Assembly: GCA_900548975.1 (NCBI GenBank)
Contig: URMS01000002.1
Coordinates: 1 to 64,000, forward strand
Source of the DNA: an uncultured Porphyromonadaceae bacterium
Lineage (GTDB): Bacteria > Bacteroidota > Bacteroidia > Bacteroidales > Muribaculaceae
Length of the DNA: 64,000 nt
Direction of reading: 5' to 3'
Of the stretch, positions 9,599 to 20,104 are shown piece after piece; within the stretch, counting starts at the first letter, position 1, and every line of letters starts with the position of its first letter. The notes beneath the pieces were generated by a model. That model searched no databases, was not told the DNA's origin, and saw nothing but the letters and a program-made list of their open reading frames with translations. The position numbers were made by a program, and so were the translations under genes.

Positions 9599-9636
9599 AA
9601 AACAAGGAGGGCGGGAACGTATGCTCCTGCCCTCCT
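9599..9636 (-). terminator. Probable terminator of the aminotransferase gene
   Basis: On the minus strand AGGAGGGC (9629-9636) pairs with GCCCTCCT (9605-9612); inner GGAG/TTCC pairing extends the stem. The sequence TGTTTTG follows. It lies about 30 bases past the stop at 9668. Confidence 0.6.
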
Positions 9637-9667
9637 GATTTCATAATTTCCTAAATTCCTAAACCGC

Positions 9668-10867
9668 CTAATCTCCTAAGCGCGCGAGGGCGGCCTTGAT
9701 GCGGCGCATGGCCTCGACGATGTTCTCGTCGGAGGTGGCGTAGCTGAGACGGATGTAGCCGGGGGCGCAGAAAGCGGCGCCGTCGACGGTGGCCACATGA
9801 GCCTCGTTGAGCAGATACATGGCCAGGTCGCCCGATGTGGCTATGGTGCTGCCGTCGGGGGCTTTCTTGCCGAGATATGCGCTGACCTCGGGGAAGAGAT
9901 AGAACGCACCCTGCGGCTCGTTGACGCCGAGACCGGGAATCTCGCGGGCCAGACGCACCACCAGGTCGCGGCGGCGCTGGAAGGCGCGGCGCATCTCCTC
10001 GACACATTCCTGCGGACCGGTATATGCAGCTTCGGCAGCCTTCTGGGCTATCGACGAGGCGCCCGATGTAAACTGGCCCTGGAGCTTGGTCACGGCCTTA
10101 GCGATGTCGAGAGGCGCTGCGCAGTAGCCGATGCGCCAGCCTGTCATGGCATAGGCTTTCGACACACCGTTGATTACCACTGTACGCGCTGCCGTCTCGG
10201 GGAAGGATGCCAGCGACACGAAGCTGCCGCCGGTGTAGTTGATGTGCTCGTAGATCTCGTCGGCTATTATCACAATCTGCGGATAGCGGGCAAGCACATC
10301 GACGAGGGCCTGCAGCTCGGCGCCGGTGTATACGCTGCCGGTGGGGTTCGAGGGCGAGCACAGTATGATTGCCTTGGTGCGCGGTGTGATGGCGGCCTCG
10401 AGCTGAGCGGGCGTCATCTTGAAGTCGCTGTCGATGCCGGTGGGCACCTCGACGGTGATACCTTCGGCGAGCTTCACCATCTCGACATAGCTCACCCATG
10501 CCGGTGTGGGGATAATGACCTCGTCGCCGGGATTGACAACCGTGAGGACAACATTGCATAGGGCGTGCTTGGCGCCGTTGCCTACCACGATCTGCGTCGG
10601 CTCGAAGGCGAGACCGTTCTCGCGCGAAAGCTTGTCGGCGATGGCCTTGCGCAGGCTCATGTAGCCGGGCACGGGGCTGTAGAAGCTGAAATTGTCCTCT
10701 ATGGCCTTGACAGCGGCTGCCTTGATATGCTCGGGAGTGAAGAAGTCGGGTTCGCCGACCGACAGGTTGATCACGTCGACACCCTGAGCTTTGAGTTCGG
10801 CGCTTTTCTGCGACATCGCCAGGGTCTGCGATGCGGCCAGAGCCTTTATTCTGTTGGAAATTTCCAT
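9668..10867 (-). CDS. aspC: Class I PLP-dependent aminotransferase (aspartate aminotransferase type)
   Basis: A 399-residue fold-type I aminotransferase, normal length for the family. It transfers an amino group between aspartate (or a related amino acid) and 2-oxoglutarate in the cytoplasm. Visible motifs: NLSVGEPDF at 34-42, the SPSNPTG motif at 171-177 with N174, the PLP-contacting D203, the Schiff-base lysine in VSKAYAMTGWR (K237) and the substrate-carboxylate arginine near residue 370 in GYIRLSYA. The gene stands alone: a long repeat-rich spacer separates it from yidC upstream, and a terminator and the hairpin array lie downstream. Substrate preference among Asp, aromatic amino acids and others cannot be settled from sequence by eye. 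Confidence 0.88.
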   Translation of the reverse strand: MEISNRIKALAASQTLAMSQKSAELKAQGVDVINLSVGEPDFFTPEHIKAAAVKAIEDNFSFYSPVPGYMSLRKAIADKLSRENGLAFEPTQIVVGNGAKHALCNVVLTVVNPGDEVIIPTPAWVSYVEMVKLAEGITVEVPTGIDSDFKMTPAQLEAAITPRTKAIILCSPSNPTGSVYTGAELQALVDVLARYPQIVIIADEIYEHINYTGGSFVSLASFPETAARTVVINGVSKAYAMTGWRIGYCAAPLDIAKAVTKLQGQFTSGASSIAQKAAEAAYTGPQECVEEMRRAFQRRRDLVVRLAREIPGLGVNEPQGAFYLFPEVSAYLGKKAPDGSTIATSGDLAMYLLNEAHVATVDGAAFCAPGYIRLSYATSDENIVEAMRRIKAALARLGD

Positions 10868-11037
10868 TCTGTTAAGAGGTTAGGTGATTAAGAAATCAGG
10901 AAATTAGGAGATTAGGTGATTAAGAAATCAGGAGGTTAAGAAACTAAGAAATTAAGAGGTCAGGTGATTGGGATATCTGCTTAAAAAGCCTGTCTTCCTA
11001 ACTTCCCAATCTCCTGATATCCTAAACTCCTAAAAGA
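10868..11037. repeat. Purine-rich TTAGGA/AATCAGGA spacer with pyrimidine-rich inverted arm
   Basis: No gene is present. From 10870 to 10970 the plus strand is a run of degenerate units such as ATTAGGTGATTAAGAAATCAGGA. From 10990 to 11035 the complementary phrase appears (TCCTAACTTCCCAATCTCC). The two parts can pair imperfectly into a long stem between the yidC stop and the aminotransferase start. Related phrases occur at 54-100 and 9640-9680. Confidence 0.6.
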
Positions 11038-13087
11038 TTATTTGCGGCGCTTGGCCTGCTGGCGCTGAGCGGCCTGGGCCTGACGCTGGGCTTCTTCGAG
11101 GCGTGCCATCCAGCCGCTCTTCTTGCGGGGCTTTTTGGCGTTGGCGAGCATTTCGGCGCGTACCTTCTTCTCGTTGACAACCTTGCGGAAGATCCATGTC
11201 TGGATGATGGTGATGAGCAGCGACAGGAGGTAGTAGTAGCTCAGACCCGAAGCGTAGTCGTTGAAGAAGAAGAGGAACATTACCGGCATCACATACATCA
11301 TACCCTTCATGCCGGGCATACCCGAGTTAGGCTGGTTCTGCATGGTGACGCGCATATACACGATATTGACGATGGTCATCAGAAGGCAGAAGAGGCTCAC
11401 CTGGTTGCCATAGAACGGTATGGTGAATGGAAGAGTGAGAATAGAGTCGGGCGCCGAGAGGTCGTGGGCCCAGAGGAAGGACTGTCCGCGAAGCTCGATG
11501 GCCGAGGGGAAGAACGAGAACATGGCGATGAGCACGGGCATCTGCAGCAGCATGGGCAGGCAGCCCGAGAAGGGGCTTGCACCGGCACGGCTGTAGAGCG
11601 CCATGGTTTCCTGCTGGCGCTTCATGGCGTTTTCGTTGCCGGGATACTTGTCGTTGATTTCCTTGATTTCGGGAGCGAGCACGCGCATGCGGGCCTGGCT
11701 CTTGAAACTCTTGAAGGTGAAGGGGAAGATGATGATCTTGATGAAGATGGTGAGCAGCAGGATGATGATGCCGTAGTTGCTGATGAACTTGCTCAGGAAG
11801 TCGAACACGGGCACCACGATCCAGGTGTTGATCCAGCGGAATATACCCCAGCCCATGGGGATGATGCGGGTGAGCGACAGATCCTCGTCGTGGCCGAGGG
11901 TGTCGTCGAGGTCGGAGAGGATGTTGTAGTCGTTGGGGCCGAAGTAGAAGTCGAAGGAGGCGGCGTTGCCGTCGGCGGAGGAGTAAGGCACGGTGGCCTT
12001 CATGTCCATATCCTTGAGATAATCGGCGGTCTTGATGTTGACCGATGCGAGTTCGGCCGAGGTAAACGGCTCGCGGGCAATGAGCACGCTCGAGAAGAAC
12101 TGGTTCTTGAAAGCCACCCAGCGCAGATGTCCGGCGAGGCTCTCGTGGTCGTCGCTGCCGGCCGAAAGCTCGTCGACGCCTTCGCCCACATATTTATAAG
12201 CGATGGCGCTGTTGCGCTCCTCGAAGGTGCGGCCGCGCTCGTTGCGGGCCATCTTCTGGTGCCAGTCCATCTCCATGCTCACGGTGCTCGGAGGCACGAT
12301 GGCGTCCATGCCTTTCTGCACCACATCCATGCGCACCACATAGCCCTCGCCGAGGGTGTAGCGTATGCCCCACACGGCGCCGGGAGCGGGAGCGAGCGAC
12401 AGGAATACGGCGCTGTCGCCCTCGGCCTCGACGGTGAAGTTGAAGTCGCGGGTGTCGATGCGCTGGTCGCGGGTGTTGAAGCGGAAGGAATATCCGTCGG
12501 TGTCGTGGCCGAAGAGCACTATGTCGGCCGGTTCGGGACCGACCTCGGTCTTGTATTTCTTCAGAACCACGCGCGATATGAGGGCGCCGCGGCTGTCGAT
12601 GTCGAGACGCACGTCGTCGTTCTCGAGGGTGGTAACGGTATTTTCGCCGCCGAGATAGCGGGCGAAGCCTTCGTAGCGGGCCGAATTGTCGATAACGGTA
12701 CGCACGGCAGCTGCGGCGCGGGCGGTCTGCGCGTTGGTGAGCGCCGAGCGGTTGCCCAGAAGCTCGGCGATGTCGGCTGTGGTGCCGCCGGCGTCGACGG
12801 TGCCCGACAGGCCGGCGACGCTGTCGAGGGTCAGGGAGAGTGTGCCGTCGGAGAACAGTACACGTCCGTTGCCGTCGGCGGTGCCCATGGTGCGCACGGC
12901 GGCGGCAAGAGCGCTGCTGTCGGCGGCGGTGAAGGGTGCCACGGCAGGTCCGTTGTTCTGCGAGGCTTGCGCGGCGGCCGCTTCGGCACGTTCGCGTTCG
13001 GCGGCGATATCGGCCTCCGAAGGCTTCATGAAGTACATGAAGCCAAACATGATTATGGCCATCAGAACGAGGCCGGTGATAGTGTTT

Positions 13088-13095
<8 letters not shown>
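11038..13095 (-). CDS. yidC: Membrane protein insertase YidC
   Basis: A 685-residue YidC of the long Gram-negative type. It inserts and folds inner-membrane proteins, alone or with SecYEG. The start MDKNTITGLVLMAIIMFGF is the first transmembrane helix. A large periplasmic beta domain (about 60-420) follows. The conserved five-helix insertase core begins near residue 430 (FKSFKSQARMRVLAPEIKEI) and includes the cytoplasmic hairpin, GCLPMLLQMPVLIAMF and the closing helices to about 640. The basic tail (KKPRKKSG... QQAKRRK) fits a ribosome-contacting C-terminus. Its start overlaps the pyrG stop by 8 bases, so the two are co-translated. The same-strand neighbours suggest one pyrG-yidC transcript. 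Confidence 0.96.
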
Positions 13096-14716
<1,621 letters not shown>

Positions 14717-14812
14717 GACTTAAATAAGTTAAGAAAGTGATATTTTAAGCTGAGTGACTTGTTGTTAGCCGGACTGCGGGCACACTCGCGGGCGCACCCT
14801 CCAATCCAAGCT

Positions 14813-14845
14813 GCAAAAGTAGCAAAAAAACTCCCAAATCACAAG
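14813..14845 (-). promoter_or_regulatory. Promoter of pyrG-yidC
   Basis: On the minus strand TACTTTTG (14813-14820) fits the TAnnTTTG -7 element, with CTTG (14842-14845) 21 bases upstream as the -33 element. The inferred leader is about 90 bases. Confidence 0.55.
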
Positions 14846-14895
14846 CCTCACGCATGCTCCGGGGGCGATATGGGGCAGGAATGCGATTTTTTTAC

Positions 14896-14903
14896 TATTT
14901 TTG
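14896..14903 (+). promoter_or_regulatory. -7 promoter element of the rhamnosidase pair
   Basis: TATTTTTG fits TAnnTTTG and sits 24 bases ahead of the ATG at 14928, so the leader would be short. No clear -33 match is seen. Confidence 0.45.
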
Positions 14904-14927
14904 TCGGAGATAGAACCACCTGAAACC

Positions 14928-16655
14928 ATGATTAGACGATTTCTTACCGCTTTGCTTTTAGTGCTCCCCTGCGCCGTGATGTCGGCAGGAACGCACGATG
15001 AACTTGTACGTGAATATATTACTCCCGCCCGCATCATACCGCTGGCCGACAGCCTTGCCGCAGGCGCAGCCAATGCCGGGGCCCTCCTCAGGCCCTTCGA
15101 CGGTCAGCTTGCCGTGGCCTCGCCCGATGTGTGCGTGCTCTCCACGCACCAGGGGCGCCGTGCCGCCGTGCTGCTCGACTTCGGCCGCGAGCTCTGCGGT
15201 GCCGTGGAGCTTGCCGCTCCCCTGCGCGGCAGCCAGAAGGCACTTAAGGTGCGGATATGCCTTGGCGAATCGGTGAGCGAGGCCCTGAGCGATGTCAGCG
15301 CTCCCGGCGCCACCGCCACCAACGAGCACTCGCTGCGCGACTTCACCGTGGCGCTGCCCTGGCTCGGCACCGTCGAGCTGGGCAATTCGGGCTACCGCTT
15401 CGCATATGTCGAACTTGTCGAACCCGACGCCGAGCTGCCCCTGCGAGCCGTGCGCGGCGTGGCCCGATACCGCGATCTGCCATATCTCGGATCGTTCAAA
15501 AGCAGCGATCCGCGCCTCAACGACATATGGGCTACCGGCGCATATACCGTGCATCTGAACATGCAGAACTACCTGTGGGACGGCGTGAAGCGCGACCGTC
15601 TGGTATGGGTGGGCGACATGCACCCCGAGGTCATGACCATAGCAAACGTATTCGGCAACTACGACGTGGTGCGCAAGAGTCTCGACTTCGCCCGCGACAC
15701 ATCGCCGCTGCCCGGGTGGATGAACGGCATCGCCGCCTACTCGATGTGGTGGATAATCATACACCGCGACCTGTGCCTCTACTCGGGCGACACCGACTAT
15801 CTCGCCGCCCAGACCGACTACTTGAAGCGCCTCATCGACTGCTTCGACGCCGGTCTCGACGGCAACAAGGAGAACTACCGCGAGGGGCAGCGTCTGCTCG
15901 ACTGGCCCACATCGGAGATGCCCGAGGTAATACACTCGGGCTACCAGTCGCTGCTGTCGATAGCCATGGAAGCCGCCGCCCAGATAGGCGAATGGACCGG
16001 CGACAAGGACCTCAAGAGTAAAAGCAAGGCTCTGCTGTCGAAGGTGCGCTCGCATGTGCCGCCCACGGGAGGCGCCAAGCAGTCGGCGGCCTTGGCCATA
16101 CTGGCCGATATGAGCCGCAATCAGCAGACCGACCGCAACATTATTCTCGACGGTGAAGCCCGCGGATTTTCCACATTCTACGGCTACTATATGCTCGAAG
16201 CCCTTGCCAGTGCCGGTGCGTATGCCGATGCCATGAGCATAATGTCGCAATACTGGGGCCGCATGCTCGACCTCGGCGCCACCACTTTCTGGGAAGATCT
16301 CGACTACGCCGACGCCATGAAAGCCGCCCGCATCGACGAACCCGTGCCCGCAGGAGCGTTCGACATCCACAAATCGTCGGGCGCCTACTGCTACCGCGGC
16401 CACCGGCACAGTTTCTGCCACGGATGGGCGTCGGGACCGACGCCGTGGCTGTCGCGCCACGTACTGGGTGTGCGTCCGGCGGCTCCCGGCTTCAGCGAGG
16501 TGGTCATCGACCCGCATCTGGGTACGCTTGAGGCTGTCGAAGGTACCGTGCCTACACCCCGCGGCATTATCAGCGTGAAACACCGCCGCCGTGCCGACGG
16601 CTCTGTAGAAAGTGAAATTCAAGTACCCGAAGGCGTAAAAATAGTATCGAAATGA
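14928..16655 (+). CDS. Exported GH78-like alpha-L-rhamnosidase
   Basis: A 575-residue exported glycosidase that probably removes terminal alpha-L-rhamnose from plant or host-associated glycans. The ATG at 14928 is preferred because it begins a clean signal peptide (MIRRFLTALLLVLPCAVMSAG); the reading frame open upstream has only a TTG. A short beta domain precedes the (alpha/alpha)6 catalytic domain. Within it the phrase DGVKRDRLVWVGDMHPE, acidic residues in FWEDLDY, and a GHRHSFCHGWASGP segment before the C-terminal beta domain (APGFSEVVIDP) follow the GH78 pattern. It is shorter than many GH78 enzymes, which carry extra N-terminal domains. Its stop overlaps the start of the next glycosidase in ATGA, so the two are translationally coupled. 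No SusC/SusD pair is nearby. Confidence 0.78.
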   Translation: MIRRFLTALLLVLPCAVMSAGTHDELVREYITPARIIPLADSLAAGAANAGALLRPFDGQLAVASPDVCVLSTHQGRRAAVLLDFGRELCGAVELAAPLRGSQKALKVRICLGESVSEALSDVSAPGATATNEHSLRDFTVALPWLGTVELGNSGYRFAYVELVEPDAELPLRAVRGVARYRDLPYLGSFKSSDPRLNDIWATGAYTVHLNMQNYLWDGVKRDRLVWVGDMHPEVMTIANVFGNYDVVRKSLDFARDTSPLPGWMNGIAAYSMWWIIIHRDLCLYSGDTDYLAAQTDYLKRLIDCFDAGLDGNKENYREGQRLLDWPTSEMPEVIHSGYQSLLSIAMEAAAQIGEWTGDKDLKSKSKALLSKVRSHVPPTGGAKQSAALAILADMSRNQQTDRNIILDGEARGFSTFYGYYMLEALASAGAYADAMSIMSQYWGRMLDLGATTFWEDLDYADAMKAARIDEPVPAGAFDIHKSSGAYCYRGHRHSFCHGWASGPTPWLSRHVLGVRPAAPGFSEVVIDPHLGTLEAVEGTVPTPRGIISVKHRRRADGSVESEIQVPEGVKIVSK

Positions 16656-19600
16656 ACCGATCAAGCAGACTCATAACCGTAATTCTCGCAGTATTTTCTA
16701 TCTTCATATCCGCCGAAGCCTCATCCGTACTCGAAGATGGCTTCGCCGCTCCGCCGGAACAGGCCCGCGCCCGCACATGGTGGCACTGGCTCAACAGCAA
16801 CGTCACCCGCGAGGGCATCCGCGCCGACCTCGAGGCCATGAAAGCCGCCGGCATACAGGAAGCGCAGCTTTTCAATGTCGACGCCGGTTTCCCGCAAGGC
16901 CCGGCGACCTATATGAGCGACGAGTGGTTCGGTCTTTTCCGCTATGCCGCCGAAGAGGCCGCGCGCCTTGGCATGGAACTTGCATTCCACAACTCGGCCG
17001 GATGGGCCAACTCTGGCGCTCCGTGGGTCACCCCGGCCGACGCCATGCAGAAAGTTGTTTACACCGAAACGGCTGTCGCCGGCGGCAGGAAAGTACACAT
17101 GGCTCTTGAGCGGCCCGAGGCCGTGCGACAGTACTACAGCGATATCGCCGTAGTGGCATTTCCGAAGCCCGAGGGAACACACCGCATTCCCGATCTCGAT
17201 TTTAAAAATCTTTCGGGCCGCATCCGCAACCATCTGTGCCCCGACACAGCGGCTGTCGGCAACGCCGCTGTGGTAGCTCCCGGCAGCATGCTCGATTTAT
17301 CGTCGAAAATGTCGGCCGACGGCATTCTCGACTGGGACGCTCCGGCAGGCAACTGGGTAGTGCTCCGCATAGGCCACACCACCACAGGTGTCGAAAACCA
17401 TCCGGCCCCGGAAGGCGGCCGCGGACTGGAAATCGACAAAATGAACGCCGCCGTCACCGACAAATACTGGCAGAACAGCGTTCAGCCCCTGCTTGACTGC
17501 CTCGGCGAACTCGCAGGCACAACTGTGGCCAACTGCATAGTCGACAGCTACGAATCCGGTACATGCAACTGGACTCCGGGCTTCGACGCCGAATTCTCGC
17601 GCCGCCGCGGCTACGATTTCCGGCGCTTCCTGCCCACATTCGCAGGCTACTACGTCGACAGCCCCGAGGTGACCGAGCGTTTCCTGTGGGACTACCGCCG
17701 CACCGTCGGCGATCTCATAGCCGACAATTACTACGGCCGTTTCCGCGAACTCTGCCACAGCCACGGTCTGAAAGTGTCGGTAGAGCCTTACTGGGGTCCG
17801 TTCGACAGCATGCAGGTGGGCGACCGCGGCGACTTGCTCATGTGCGAGTTCTGGAGCGGCCTGCTGTCGGCCTTCGACTCGGCTAAATTCGTGTCGTCGG
17901 CAGCACACCTCAACGGCAGCCCCATAGTCGGCGCCGAGGCATTCACCTGCTACGGCGGATGGAACATATATCCGGCCCAGCAGAAAGTGGTGGGCGACAA
18001 GGCCTGGGCCGAAGGCATCAACCGCTTCATCATGCACACCTATGCCCATCAGCCATGGAATGTGGGGCCAGGCCTGGCAATGGGCGGATACGGATGGGAC
18101 TTCAACCGCAACAACACATGGTGGCGCCCGGGCAAGAGCTATCTCGACTATATTGGCCGTGCGCAGTTCCTGCTGCAACAGGGCCGCAACGTGGCCGATG
18201 TGCTTGTATTCGTGGGCGAAGAGTCGCCCAACAACGCCTTCCAGATGCCCGAAATAAAACGCGCCGGCTACGACTACGACCTCATCGGCGCCGACCAGCT
18301 TCTCTCTCTCACCTGCCGGGACGGCTATGTGTGCGGCAAGGCCGGTAACCGCTACAAAGTGCTCGTGCTGCCCGACAGCAAGTGGATGCGCCCCGAACTG
18401 CTTGCCAAAATCGAATCCCTGGCCGAGGACGGAGCCACAATCATAGGCACCATACCCGATAAATCGCCGAGCCTCGCCGGATATCCCGCCTGCGACCGCG
18501 AGGTGGCTCGCATTGCCGCACGTCTGCGCGAACGCGGTCTTGTCCGCGATATCACAATCGGCCGGGCGCTCGAAACAACAGCACCCGACTTCCGCACGGA
18601 AGGCAAATCCGACATCAGCTTCCTTCACCGCAGCACCGGCGAAGGCGAGGTCTATTTCCTTGCCGACGCCACACCGGTGCCGCATGTGGAGCTGTGCACC
18701 TTCCGTGTGTCGGGACTGAGGCCCGAACTATGGGATGCACGCACCGGCAAAACCGCCGAAGCCCCCGTATGGACCGACAATGCCGACGGCACGGTGACAG
18801 TACCGGTGCCCTTCGACCCCGAAGGCTCGGTGTTCGTGCTGTTCCGAAAACCGGTGCCGGCGCAACACATGGTGGCAACCGAGGTAGAGCTGAAACGCCC
18901 CGCTCCAGTCATGCTGCCCGATCTGGAGATTCTGTCGGCCGAATACGGCACTTTCCTGCCTCACGGCCTGGCCGACGTCACCGAAGCGGTGGCCCAGAGA
19001 GTGCACGACGGCCGCCTCAAGGTAGGTGCCGGCTCGCATCTGTCGCAATTCGACCCGGCGCCGGGATATATCAAGGAACTGAGAATACAGTACCGCAGCA
19101 ATGGCACCGTCGGCGAAATTTCGGCTTCCGAAGGTGAGCAGATTGAACTCGATGTCCCTGCCGATTTCGCGGTTCTCAATGCCGTCTACGGCAAATTCGA
19201 CCTCGCCATACGCGGTGTACCCGCCTGCTATCCGGTAGTCGATGTCAAAGACCGCGTCGCCGCCCTTGCCGCTGCCGGAGAAATGTTCATCGAAGCCGAC
19301 GAAACCCTTGCCGGAGGAAAACATACCGACGGCGACCGCAACGAACTGCGCGTAGTCTATTCGACCGCAGGGAAAATATGCTCCCGCTCCGTGCCGCAGG
19401 GCGAAACCCTCTCACTGGCCGTGCCTGCCGCATCCGACCGCCTGGTGTGCGAGAACGGCCGAGAAACATGGCTCACGCCCTACCCCGGCACCATAGTATG
19501 CCGCCGGTCCGACGGTAGCACTTCGAAGAAGACCGTTAAAACAGTTCCGGCTCCGCTCGCGCTCAACGGCACGTGGCACATAGATTTCGGAGGTGAATTT

Positions 19601-20104
19601 GCCATCGATACCGACAGCCTGACACCGTGGAACGAATCGGCCGACGAGCACATCCGCTATTTCTCGGGCACGGCGACATATACCACCGAATTCACTCTCG
19701 ACGACAGGCAGACGGCAAAGAACAATTCGCTCGAACTCGACCTCGGCGACGTAAACATAATGGCCGAGGTGAGCGTCAACGGGCAACCCGTAGCCACCTT
19801 GTGGAACGCTCCATTCACCGTCAGCCTCGACGGTGCCGTGCGCAAAGGCCGCAACGTGCTCGAAATAAAGATCACGAATCTATGGACCAACCGCATGATA
19901 GGCGACGAACGCTATCCGGCCGACTACGATATGAACGGCGGCTCCATAGCCGCATGGCCGGCATGGCTCACCGACGGTACTGCGCGTACAGGCAAGCGAA
20001 GCACCTTTGCCACCCGCAACTACTGGAGCACCGACACACCGCTTGTGCGCTCGGGCCTGTGCGGCCCCGTGACGGTGCGCAGCTATGCGCGGGTCAATCC
20101 ATAA
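16652..20104 (+). CDS. Exported GH106-like alpha-L-rhamnosidase
   Basis: An 1150-residue exported enzyme. The signal peptide is about residues 1-23. The N-terminal phrase ARTWWHWLNSNVTREGI near residues 36-52, then DLEAMKAAGIQEAQLF, is characteristic of GH106 rhamnosidases and their relatives. The central region keeps the TIM-barrel-like features SVEPYWGPFDSMQ and GAEAFTCYGGW, with candidate catalytic glutamates. The C-terminus (~1000-1120, LNGTWHIDFGG to VSVNGQPVATLWNAPF) is a galactose-binding-like jelly roll as in GH2 enzymes. Coupled by ATGA to the GH78-like gene, it suggests joint attack on a rhamnose-containing glycan such as rhamnogalacturonan, which is inference. The last 11 bases overlap the convergent CHAT gene. 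The family call is from recognised phrases, not an alignment. Confidence 0.75.
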   Translation: MNRSSRLITVILAVFSIFISAEASSVLEDGFAAPPEQARARTWWHWLNSNVTREGIRADLEAMKAAGIQEAQLFNVDAGFPQGPATYMSDEWFGLFRYAAEEAARLGMELAFHNSAGWANSGAPWVTPADAMQKVVYTETAVAGGRKVHMALERPEAVRQYYSDIAVVAFPKPEGTHRIPDLDFKNLSGRIRNHLCPDTAAVGNAAVVAPGSMLDLSSKMSADGILDWDAPAGNWVVLRIGHTTTGVENHPAPEGGRGLEIDKMNAAVTDKYWQNSVQPLLDCLGELAGTTVANCIVDSYESGTCNWTPGFDAEFSRRRGYDFRRFLPTFAGYYVDSPEVTERFLWDYRRTVGDLIADNYYGRFRELCHSHGLKVSVEPYWGPFDSMQVGDRGDLLMCEFWSGLLSAFDSAKFVSSAAHLNGSPIVGAEAFTCYGGWNIYPAQQKVVGDKAWAEGINRFIMHTYAHQPWNVGPGLAMGGYGWDFNRNNTWWRPGKSYLDYIGRAQFLLQQGRNVADVLVFVGEESPNNAFQMPEIKRAGYDYDLIGADQLLSLTCRDGYVCGKAGNRYKVLVLPDSKWMRPELLAKIESLAEDGATIIGTIPDKSPSLAGYPACDREVARIAARLRERGLVRDITIGRALETTAPDFRTEGKSDISFLHRSTGEGEVYFLADATPVPHVELCTFRVSGLRPELWDARTGKTAEAPVWTDNADGTVTVPVPFDPEGSVFVLFRKPVPAQHMVATEVELKRPAPVMLPDLEILSAEYGTFLPHGLADVTEAVAQRVHDGRLKVGAGSHLSQFDPAPGYIKELRIQYRSNGTVGEISASEGEQIELDVPADFAVLNAVYGKFDLAIRGVPACYPVVDVKDRVAALAAAGEMFIEADETLAGGKHTDGDRNELRVVYSTAGKICSRSVPQGETLSLAVPAASDRLVCENGRETWLTPYPGTIVCRRSDGSTSKKTVKTVPAPLALNGTWHIDFGGEFAIDTDSLTPWNESADEHIRYFSGTATYTTEFTLDDRQTAKNNSLELDLGDVNIMAEVSVNGQPVATLWNAPFTVSLDGAVRKGRNVLEIKITNLWTNRMIGDERYPADYDMNGGSIAAWPAWLTDGTARTGKRSTFATRNYWSTDTPLVRSGLCGPVTVRSYARVNP

